From positions 1 to 36,011 of the forward strand of contig JAQXQC010000054.1 of assembly GCA_029100965.1 (NCBI GenBank): 36,011 nucleotides of DNA, read 5' to 3'. The notes under the pieces were generated by a model. The model had not been told where the DNA came from. It saw only the letters and a list, made by a program, of their open reading frames with translations, and did not search any database. The first letter of the stretch is position 1. The number at the start of each line of letters is the position of its first letter. Both the position numbers and the translations under genes were made by a program. Positions 28,060 through 36,011 of this stretch are shown piece after piece. This DNA comes from Bacilli bacterium (GTDB taxonomy: Bacteria; Bacillota_I; Bacilli_A; RF39; UBA660).

Positions 28060-29256
28060 TTAATACTTGCTACTAGTTCCAGTTAAGGAGTTTTTTTCTG
28101 TAGTTAAATTATTTAGTTCTTCAGAAGTATAAGGAATATTGATAACTTTTTGTCCATTTACTGTCGTTGTTATAGTAGAATATGGTTGATTTAAAGTAGA
28201 AACCCTATAATAATTTTGTTTGCCATCATATATATATTTTCCTTGATAAATCTCTTTTCCTCCATAATAACTATCTTGTTTAACAGTTATTTCAGTAGGT
28301 AAATCAGTTAAATTTGATAAATTATCAGAAGTAAATTGCTCTTTCGTTACATTTGTTGCATTTGATTTTCCATCTAAATGTTCACCCAAAAAATTTTCAG
28401 TAACTGTACTTGATTCTTTTTGATATTTTCCATCTTTATTTTTTAAGTAAGTACCAGCTCGAACAGTTTTTCCATCTTCGGTTATAGAATCATTTTTAAT
28501 TATTATCTTGTCTTTAGTTGTAGTCGATTCAGAAAGTTCACCTAATGAAGAAATATTGTTACTATTTTGAGTATCATATGCCCTTTTTAAAGTTTTTTGA
28601 TAAAAGGCTGCTGCTAAACCCGTTGTATAAAATTCTGTTTCTTCTCCATTACTATATACTTTATAACTACCATCATCCTGTAAAACAAAACTTAACTTTG
28701 TATTTGCTAATCCATTATCTTTAATATCACTATAATTAACAAAGTTTCTATTATTTATATCTTCTCCGCTAGTAGCCAAATTGGCTTTTGCAACGCCATC
28801 TTTACCAATCGCTAAGTAAGCAGTTGATAACATCTCTGAAGTAAGGTGTGTAGACTCTGTTTCAATTAGTTGAGCATTTATACTATTAATATAACCATCA
28901 ATTGCACTAGCAATGCCATTAATATCAGAAACTTGTGATTTAACAGTTGAAATAATGCTACTAACTTCATTTGCAAGATTACTTAAAGTGCTAATATTAT
29001 CAGTATTATTAAGCCCAGATATTTTCCAACGATGTGCATAAGTTTGTTTAACTTTAATCCCATCGGAATTTTCTACAAATTTATCATCGCGAGTTCCTTT
29101 AACAACTGCTCCATTATAACTATTTAGTAGATTAGTTGCATTAGAAATTTCATTACACGCTGTTTGAATTTTATTTGTAGTTGATAAAGTAATAGCGATT
29201 ACACTATTAATTTCAGCGGCACATCCTCTTATTCCACTTGTGCTAACATTTGCCAT
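28060..29256 (-). CDS. Candidate T7SS substrate with WXG/LXG-like helical N-terminal region
   Basis: N-term ~130 aa predicted helical and low in aromatics; 3'-most gene of the co-directional EssC/WXG cluster; C-term rich in G-Y-x-DGK-type segments. Confidence 0.55.
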   Translation of the reverse strand: MANVSTSGIRGCAAEINSVIAITLSTTNKIQTACNEISNATNLLNSYNGAVVKGTRDDKFVENSDGIKVKQTYAHRWKISGLNNTDNISTLSNLANEVSSIISTVKSQVSDINGIASAIDGYINSINAQLIETESTHLTSEMLSTAYLAIGKDGVAKANLATSGEDINNRNFVNYSDIKDNGLANTKLSFVLQDDGSYKVYSNGEETEFYTTGLAAAFYQKTLKRAYDTQNSNNISSLGELSESTTTKDKIIIKNDSITEDGKTVRAGTYLKNKDGKYQKESSTVTENFLGEHLDGKSNATNVTKEQFTSDNLSNLTDLPTEITVKQDSYYGGKEIYQGKYIYDGKQNYYRVSTLNQPYSTITTTVNGQKVINIPYTSEELNNLTTEKNSLTGTSSKY

Positions 29257-29270
29257 ATATTTCCTCCTTT

Positions 29271-29558
29271 TTAATAAAGTATGAATGGTCCAGTTGGTTC
29301 TGCCTCAGGTTTGATAGATTTTGCAACAGAAACAAAACTTTCTATTCCAGATAATCCCTCTAAATCATTAATACATTCTTCCAATTTTTCTGTACTGTGT
29401 TGTCCTCCATCAGTATCCCATACTTCTTTTAATAATCCTAAAATTTCTTTTAAAGAAGATATACAAGCATTAAACTTACCGGCTTCAGGTAATTCTTGTT
29501 GAGCCGCAGTTATTTTACCTATAGCTGCATCTATTTCAGTTTGGTCAACCTCTTGCAT
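29271..29558 (-). CDS. Small helical WXG100-like protein
   Basis: 95 aa, VWDTDGGQHSTEKLEECINDLEGL at mid-protein; SD ggagag upstream. Confidence 0.6.
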   Translation of the reverse strand: MQEVDQTEIDAAIGKITAAQQELPEAGKFNACISSLKEILGLLKEVWDTDGGQHSTEKLEECINDLEGLSGIESFVSVAKSIKPEAEPTGPFILY

Positions 29559-29627
29559 AAATATCCTCTCCTTTCTTTATTTAAAAAGAAACAATACAAA
29601 ATAGTATTGCTTCAATCACATTTTTTA

Positions 29628-29930
29628 TTATCCACGATTTAAATTATCCATAATACTCTTATTAGAAGCATCAATCGTTTCAGCAGAAGCATTTAAGTCT
29701 TTTCTTATTCCTTCTTCTACTTGCTCAAAATCTTGTTGCAAACGAGCAATTCTTGTTTTTATTTCACTAACAATTGAATCAATATTAGCACTAGTCAAAC
29801 CACCAGCTCTTAAACTATCATATGCTTCATTTACTTTTTGTGTTTCTTCAGTCATATGATTAGTAAATTGAGTTTTTAAATGATCAATTCCATCAAGAAT
29901 AGCTGCAACTGATACTTGTTTTGAATCCAT
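29628..29930 (-). CDS. Small helical WXG100-like/partner protein
   Basis: 100 aa, alpha-helical composition, no Trp; located between WXG-like genes. Confidence 0.55.
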   Translation of the reverse strand: MDSKQVSVAAILDGIDHLKTQFTNHMTEETQKVNEAYDSLRAGGLTSANIDSIVSEIKTRIARLQQDFEQVEEGIRKDLNASAETIDASNKSIMDNLNRG

Positions 29931-29946
29931 CTATATTTCCTCCTTT

Positions 29947-30225
29947 TTAAGCTTCATCAATTCTATTAACATAAGGAACAGAATCTTGTAAATCATTAAT
30001 TCTTTGATTAATGTATTGAATAAAACTTTCAATATCATTATTAATAAAATTCTCTAATCTAGACTGAGCAACAATGCTACCAGCAGATGTCCAGTATTTT
30101 TTTAAGTTAGTTTCATTATATTCAATAAATTCTTCTTTAACTTTTGTCATGCCATCTTTAGCTTCTGTTAAAAATGAAATAACTCTTTGCAAAGAAGCTT
30201 GATCAAAATATAAACTATCGTTCAT
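29947..30225 (-). CDS. WXG100-family protein (EsxA/YukE-like)
   Basis: YWTSAGS at the position of the WXG turn; ~93 aa; SD gaggagg. Confidence 0.7.
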   Translation of the reverse strand: MNDSLYFDQASLQRVISFLTEAKDGMTKVKEEFIEYNETNLKKYWTSAGSIVAQSRLENFINNDIESFIQYINQRINDLQDSVPYVNRIDEA

Positions 30226-30312
30226 ATACATCCTCCTCTCTCTATTTATAGATAAATCATAGCATACTATATTTCACAAGTAAATAAAGTTAACAAATTT
30301 TTACACTATTAT

Positions 30313-30567
30313 TTACATAAAAATTAATTCAGTACCATTCCTAATATTTGTATTTTTAATTATTTCATTAACTTGATATTCTTTACCATTAAGTCGATTA
30401 TATAGTTTCTCTACTTGTTTATATTCATAATATCCACCAGTAATATCAGGTAAAGTTTTACCAATTAAATAAATAATTTCACCAATTTTTTTATTAGCAG
30501 GTAAAAATACTTCATATTTCTTTTCTAAAAAAGGAATATATAAATTTACTAATACTTTATTATTCAT
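30313..30567 (-). CDS. YukD/EsaB-like ubiquitin-fold protein
   Basis: 84 aa, KVLVNLYIPFLEKKYEVFLPANKKIGEIIYLIGKTL…NGTELIFM; overlaps the essC 3' end. Confidence 0.75.
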   Translation of the reverse strand: MNNKVLVNLYIPFLEKKYEVFLPANKKIGEIIYLIGKTLPDITGGYYEYKQVEKLYNRLNGKEYQVNEIIKNTNIRNGTELIFM

Positions 30568-33500
30568 CTATACGATCTCCTTCTACTATTTTAATTCTAG
30601 TAGCAATACCATTATCAATATTATATCCAAAATTATCAGGAATAAAAGCACTAATTTCTCTAAATGGAGTAACAACACTATGAATTGTACTATTATTAAG
30701 ACCTCTACCAATATAAATATTATGATCATTCATAGTAAATTGTTTAAACCATTTCTCATAATTAAACGATTTAATATCATCAACTCTATCTACAAATGCA
30801 AAATAACAATTCTTTAATTCTTGAACTTTAGATAAATATCCAACAAAATCATTTTTTATATTATCAGGAATAGTATTTATCCATTTTTCAACACCAGTAA
30901 CAAATACAATAAGAGGATTATTTCTATTAGTCATAAATATAGTATTATTTACTTCTTCAAAACTATTAGATGTTATTCCACTATAAAGATTTTTCTCATC
31001 ACATACCATAACAGTAATATTAGATAGACTAGTTAATTTTTTAATTAAAGCACCACTAAATTTAGATAGCATATTAATATCATTAGAATTAATTAAATTA
31101 ATTAATCCTTTAGTCATATTATAATAAGCTATACTCAAATCATTAACATTCAATCCAATAGGAATCTTATTAATTTGAATAGGTTCTACTACAATATCAT
31201 TCCAAGTAACAACCTCAGGTAATATTTTAATTTCAGGTACTCTTTCATTAATTTGTTGATTTAACACATTAATTACTTCTTTTACATATTCATTTTGCCT
31301 ATCTTCTGTTGTAATCATAGCAGTTTGAAATTCATAAGGTTCTTCATTTACTAAAACAATTCCTCTTCCTTCAATATCAGCAATAGTAGGTGCTTTCTTC
31401 CCAAGTAACATATTATAATCTATCTGAGCACTTAATTTTAATGGAATAATTTGAGAAAAATTACTTCTCATATTTAATCTTAAACTTCTATCACTAACAG
31501 CAGTTAAAATGACATATACACCATATTTAGCACAATCTCTAGTAAGTTTTATAAGAAGAGAATCCTGATCCTCAAAATTTTCTTTAAAATTTTCATATCC
31601 ATATATAATAAGAACAATTCCAGGTAAAGGATTACCAGAATTTTTACAATAAAATTCATAATTACCATTATAATCTTGAAATAAATTTTTTCTTACTTCT
31701 ATTTCACTAGCAATAAATTTAAATAAATTACTAACTTTTTCAGACTCATTACTAAAAATAACATCTCCAACCTGAGGAGCATTTTTATACATTTTTAAAG
31801 TTTGACTATCAAAGTCTAAAGCATATAAATTTAATTCATTAGTATGATAAGTAGTAATAAGAGAATAAATAATAGTATTTACAATAGTATTTTTCTCATT
31901 CATACTATAAACTACAGTATTTCCTTTATGCGTAAGATCTATTGTTAATAGTCCTTGCTCTTGTAATTTAGGATTATCATAAACACCAATTACAGCATTC
32001 AAAATATAATTTTCTTTTTTAAAGTTATATTTTTGCTTAATATTATCTACAAATAATTCTTTTGGCAATTTCTCTAACCACAATTGTCTTACTTTAATAT
32101 TCTCCTTATTAGCAAGATTATTTAAATAGTTAACTACACTAGATAATTGCTCTCCTTGTGCAGGTTTAGCCTCATTCTTAGGAGTATCAATCGTTTTAAT
32201 ACTTTTTCCAATATGATTAATAAAAGTAATTTTATCATCAACTTCATGATAAACTTTATCTTGTGGAATATATGGTGTACCAGCATAAGCAGCTTGTCCC
32301 ATAGCAAAGAATTCATCATATCCAACTTGTAAATAAAATCTACCAACATCCTTTAAAGAAGCTGCATCAGGTCTCTTAATTACTTCATTAGAATCCCCAG
32401 CATCCTGTACTTTCAAACAAACTTTAAATCTAGAGTTAGACCATATTTGGTCATTAACTACTCCACTTGGTTTCTGTGTAGCTAATATCAAATGAACCCC
32501 CAAACTACGTCCAATACGAGCAGTAGAAATTAATTGATCCATAAATTCAGGTTGTTGACTTTTTAATTCAGCAAACTCATCAGATATAATAAATAAATGA
32601 GATAAAGGAGTGTCTATTAAACCTTCACGATAATATTTTTGATATTTATAAATATCAATAGTTCCTTCATTTAATTTCTCTCTAGCTACATTAAATAAAG
32701 TTTGTCTTCTTTTTAACTCACTTTCAATAGAAGCCAAAGCTCTATTAATATCAGCAGTATCTAAATTAGTAATAGTTCCAGCTAAATGAGGTAATCTAAT
32801 TCCCGTTTCAGTATTTTCAAAAGCACCAACTAATCCTCCACCTTTATAGTCAATAAGAACAAACTGTACTTCATCAGGATGATAATTAACTGCCATAGAT
32901 AAAATATAAGTAATAATAAATTCAGACTTACCTGAACCAGTCATCCCAGCAATTAATCCATGAGGACCAGCTTCTTTTTCATGTAAATCTAGTTTAAATA
33001 AATTTCCATTCATAGATAAGCCAATTGGAGCAGCCAGACTATTAATAGGATCATTAAATTTCCATTTTTCTAATGAATTTAATTGCTCTACATTACCAGC
33101 ATTAAACATTTCTAAAAAACCATAACTTTTTGGTAATGAATAACTTTCATTTTTATTCTCAATAGGAATATTATTAAGAATTAAACTACATGCATTTAAA
33201 TTTAATTGATTAACTCCTTCAATTTTAAACGATTTTTGTGTATCTTTAGATAATTCATTTTCAAAAATTCCTCCACTATCTAAGCTATTTATTCCAATAA
33301 AAGCTTTACATTGCGTTGGCAAATTAGCTAAAGTAGGATGCATAATCATTAAACTAAATCCTAAATTTCCCTGTTGATTTAATACTTTATCAATAAAAGG
33401 ATAATCTTTTATATTTTCATAATTATCAGTAATAATCATATAATAAGTATCAAAACTACGATATTTATCACCTTGATTGGTATTACGTTCTTTATTAAAA

Positions 33501-35101
33501 GCATCTTCCCTAGCATTAATAACACTAAGCAAATATTGAGTAACCTCTTTTCCTTCATCAAAATCAGTAATAAAATATCTCATTAATTTATCATTTCTAA
33601 ATAAATGAGGCATTTGTTTTAAATATTCCCAACCACTTTCTTTAGTAGAATCTGTAAATAAAATAATTTTTAAATCATAATAACTATGAAAAGTAATCAT
33701 TTGCAAAATTAAAAGATCAACATAATTTTTAATTAATGGATATTTTCCTGTAATAGCAGTAATATTTTTCTCAATAAAAGATTCTGTAACAGGAACACCA
33801 TCAATATATTTATACTTTTCTAAAATAGCACGCATACGTTCATCTAATTTATCTTCATCCAATTGAAATTTTTCTTCAGGATAACTAAATTTAATTTTTA
33901 AAGGAACTCTTCCTATTCCTAATCTAAGAGTTAAAAAGTCATTTTGATTCAACTCTCTCATCCATAAACTTTTACTTTTACTTATAATAAGTCGAAAACA
34001 CTCAGTAGGACTAATATTATTAGAAAGTAAAATTTGTCTTTGAATCGTAGAAAGTTCTGATAATTCAGTTTCTTTTTTTATTAAGTAAGCACCATATTTA
34101 TCTTCAATCTTCTTTAATTTCTTTTTTGTTTGTTTCTTGGTATAAGATCGATTTAATGTAGGCCATAATAAAGTACCAGCTAACATAGAAACAGACATAA
34201 CCATTGTTGGCATAACACTCATTACATTTTGATTGTTCTGAAAAGAATACATAGCAGACATAAGCATAGCAACAGAAGATGCCCCCATAGTCATCATTGG
34301 ACCAACCGTTAAAAGAAAAGGTGCATTCTCAGGTTCTTGATTACTAGGATGTGGATCAATTTTAAAAGGTTTATCCTCGATTGTTTCCATAAACCTAGGG
34401 GAACGAACAAAAAAGTCCTTATCATCATATAAATTAATTTCATTATCCTCATCACTAGCACTAACAAGTGACATTTTTTCTCTAATTGGCAATTCACTAA
34501 ATAAACTTTTGTTATATAGAACACTTCCTAAAGGATTATTAAAATAAATAATATTGGATAATACTATCAACTTAAGTCCTAAGATAAAAATAACATCTCC
34601 ATGAAATAAAGAAACTTTTCCTTGGATTAATTGATTGTTCACAAAAGTACCATATTGAGTATTTAAATCTTCTATACTCCAAAATCCATCTTGATAAGTA
34701 ATTTTAGCATGCTTATGTCCAATTAAAGGGTTATTACAACTAATTGCATTATCTCTTCCGCTACCAACAATAAATTCCATATTTTTAGGAATTTTCATCC
34801 CTATAAACGAATTATCATTAACAGGACAAGAATACATAACAAGAAATTCTTCTTCGCCCTTTACTTGAAGAAGCAAATATTGATAATTTTCCAATACAAT
34901 AGAATCAATAGCTTTTTTATCATGCCAAATTTTAACATGTTTATTACTAAAAGCCACCCATTTACCATTTTGTTCACTGATATTAACGAGATTTCTTTCC
35001 TTGTTGCTATTATCAATATCTGTTAGAGTGTAACTACCACTAATTTTTAGAGGTAAAGTCATGCTAAATAATTGTTGTTGATGAATAACATAAATAATCA
35101 T
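30560..35101 (-). CDS. essC: Type VII secretion FtsK/SpoIIIE-type ATPase EssC (YukBA-like)
   Basis: N-term FHA domains (FIVGSGRDNAISCNNPLIGHKHAKI…YGTFVNNQLI), two TM segments, D1 Walker A GLIAGMTGSGKSEFIITYIL, FVLIDYKGGG, HLILATQKPSGVV; start at ATG 35101 with SD taggagtgg. Confidence 0.93.
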   Translation of the reverse strand: MIIYVIHQQQLFSMTLPLKISGSYTLTDIDNSNKERNLVNISEQNGKWVAFSNKHVKIWHDKKAIDSIVLENYQYLLLQVKGEEEFLVMYSCPVNDNSFIGMKIPKNMEFIVGSGRDNAISCNNPLIGHKHAKITYQDGFWSIEDLNTQYGTFVNNQLIQGKVSLFHGDVIFILGLKLIVLSNIIYFNNPLGSVLYNKSLFSELPIREKMSLVSASDEDNEINLYDDKDFFVRSPRFMETIEDKPFKIDPHPSNQEPENAPFLLTVGPMMTMGASSVAMLMSAMYSFQNNQNVMSVMPTMVMSVSMLAGTLLWPTLNRSYTKKQTKKKLKKIEDKYGAYLIKKETELSELSTIQRQILLSNNISPTECFRLIISKSKSLWMRELNQNDFLTLRLGIGRVPLKIKFSYPEEKFQLDEDKLDERMRAILEKYKYIDGVPVTESFIEKNITAITGKYPLIKNYVDLLILQMITFHSYYDLKIILFTDSTKESGWEYLKQMPHLFRNDKLMRYFITDFDEGKEVTQYLLSVINAREDAFNKERNTNQGDKYRSFDTYYMIITDNYENIKDYPFIDKVLNQQGNLGFSLMIMHPTLANLPTQCKAFIGINSLDSGGIFENELSKDTQKSFKIEGVNQLNLNACSLILNNIPIENKNESYSLPKSYGFLEMFNAGNVEQLNSLEKWKFNDPINSLAAPIGLSMNGNLFKLDLHEKEAGPHGLIAGMTGSGKSEFIITYILSMAVNYHPDEVQFVLIDYKGGGLVGAFENTETGIRLPHLAGTITNLDTADINRALASIESELKRRQTLFNVAREKLNEGTIDIYKYQKYYREGLIDTPLSHLFIISDEFAELKSQQPEFMDQLISTARIGRSLGVHLILATQKPSGVVNDQIWSNSRFKVCLKVQDAGDSNEVIKRPDAASLKDVGRFYLQVGYDEFFAMGQAAYAGTPYIPQDKVYHEVDDKITFINHIGKSIKTIDTPKNEAKPAQGEQLSSVVNYLNNLANKENIKVRQLWLEKLPKELFVDNIKQKYNFKKENYILNAVIGVYDNPKLQEQGLLTIDLTHKGNTVVYSMNEKNTIVNTIIYSLITTYHTNELNLYALDFDSQTLKMYKNAPQVGDVIFSNESEKVSNLFKFIASEIEVRKNLFQDYNGNYEFYCKNSGNPLPGIVLIIYGYENFKENFEDQDSLLIKLTRDCAKYGVYVILTAVSDRSLRLNMRSNFSQIIPLKLSAQIDYNMLLGKKAPTIADIEGRGIVLVNEEPYEFQTAMITTEDRQNEYVKEVINVLNQQINERVPEIKILPEVVTWNDIVVEPIQINKIPIGLNVNDLSIAYYNMTKGLINLINSNDINMLSKFSGALIKKLTSLSNITVMVCDEKNLYSGITSNSFEEVNNTIFMTNRNNPLIVFVTGVEKWINTIPDNIKNDFVGYLSKVQELKNCYFAFVDRVDDIKSFNYEKWFKQFTMNDHNIYIGRGLNNSTIHSVVTPFREISAFIPDNFGYNIDNGIATRIKIVEGDRIDE

Positions 35102-35160
35102 GAATACCACTCCTATTCTAAAAATAATTATATAGTAATTTTTTCTATTTTACAATCAAA

Positions 35161-35181
35161 ATGTAAATAAAATCTTTACAT
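35161..35181. repeat. Inverted repeat ATGTAAA-7 nt-TTTACAT in the essC divergent promoter region
   Basis: ATGTAAA 35161-35167, TTTACAT 35175-35181. Confidence 0.8.
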
Positions 35182-35251
35182 CTTTCTTTTTTTTTCAATA
35201 TTTGTTATATTTACAATGAAAGATATCAAAAAATATATATGGAGGTTCAAA

Positions 35252-36011
35252 ATGGGTTCAGTAAATACAGGACAAATAAAAAACTATGGGAATGAGTTAA
35301 ATGATATTTCTAACAATTTAAAAGAAATATTATTTAATATGAAAAATGATTTGAATATTATAAATGAGGCAATAACAACATTGGAAAGCTATAATGGGAA
35401 AGATTCATCAGGTATGTATCTAATTCCCCCTACAAGAGAAATCGGTCTTGGCACTAAAAATACATCTAGTATCTTACAAACATGTTATAAAAATATATGG
35501 ACAATAAAAGTAACAAAAACTGGACTAGAGGATGTTAGTTCTATCATTAATAATACTCTTAATGAAGTAGATTCTTTAAATGTATCAGGAGAAGATTTAA
35601 TAAAATTATCAGAAATATTGGATAACTATATTAGTTTGATTGAAAAACAAATATTAGTTGGTCGTGGATATAATAGAAACAGCTATTCAGAGTATAAAAA
35701 TTTAAATGATTTATTCACTACCATAAAAGATAATAATATATGGCAAGAATATAAAGAAACGGCACTTTATTCAAATAAATTAAGAAAAGAAGACTTATTA
35801 TATCAAAAATATCGTACCAAAAATGGAAATGGAGATTATGTAGACTTTTTATTAGATGAAATGGGAAATCACAGAATGACAACAGATAATAGAAATACAA
35901 AATATGGATATTGGTATAATCAAAAATATGGTTACATGAATTATAATGATGCTTTTTGTGCAGCAGGAGTTACATATACTTTGGTATCTTCTGGTGCATC
36001 TCAAGTACTAA
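35252..36011 (+). CDS. Candidate T7SS effector with WXG-like N-terminus and start of a CHAP/NlpC-like cysteine-peptidase motif (truncated by window end)
   Basis: Continuous frame from ATG 35252 (SD GGAGG at 35241-35245) to the window end, missing from the ORF track; N-term MGSVNTGQIKNYGNELNDISNNLKEIL…; distal TKYGYWYNQKYGYMNYNDAFCAAGVTYTLVSSGAS. Confidence 0.65.
   Translation, partial: MGSVNTGQIKNYGNELNDISNNLKEILFNMKNDLNIINEAITTLESYNGKDSSGMYLIPPTREIGLGTKNTSSILQTCYKNIWTIKVTKTGLEDVSSIINNTLNEVDSLNVSGEDLIKLSEILDNYISLIEKQILVGRGYNRNSYSEYKNLNDLFTTIKDNNIWQEYKETALYSNKLRKEDLLYQKYRTKNGNGDYVDFLLDEMGNHRMTTDNRNTKYGYWYNQKYGYMNYNDAFCAAGVTYTLVSSGASQVL

Noticed and set aside
1-36011. CRISPR arrays, tRNA/rRNA genes, prophage
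   Set aside because: No spaced direct repeats, no tRNA TPsiC/anticodon-arm pattern, no phage structural gene motifs seen on reading.

Overview
Low-GC Firmicutes-type (Bacillota) chromosomal window using translation table 11, with several sporulation genes. The left part is a housekeeping block: mnmE-mnmG-rsmG, then a ParB/Noc-like N-domain protein carrying a long Q/N-rich tail where noc/parB would normally sit, a class A PBP, and a ywiB-like (DUF1934)-argS-rpoE(delta) cluster. The middle holds a COG3580/COG3581-type pair related to 2-hydroxyacyl-CoA dehydratases, a tandem pair of VUT/YhhQ-like membrane proteins with an XRE-S24-like regulator, HU, an unannotated intergenic transcription unit (candidate structured ncRNA), spoIVA, spoVIF, an ABC exporter, der, engB, a pentapeptide-repeat protein, a YugP-like protease and cysS. 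The right part, past a degenerate transposase remnant, is a type VII secretion (T7SSb/Yuk-Ess-like) locus. It contains EssC, a YukD/EsaB-like protein, three small WXG100-like proteins, a long LXG/WXG-like candidate substrate, and a divergent, window-truncated candidate effector absent from the ORF track. Most notable observations: (1) a probable ACG start codon behind a perfect Shine-Dalgarno for the ywiB-like gene; (2) an orphan ~375-nt RNA with its own promoter and terminator between hup and spoIVA; (3) the Q/N-rich ParB-like protein with no evident HTH; (4) the T7SS locus with a divergent candidate cysteine-peptidase-like effector and degenerate EssC D2/D3 modules. All family calls come from reading motifs; no database search was run.
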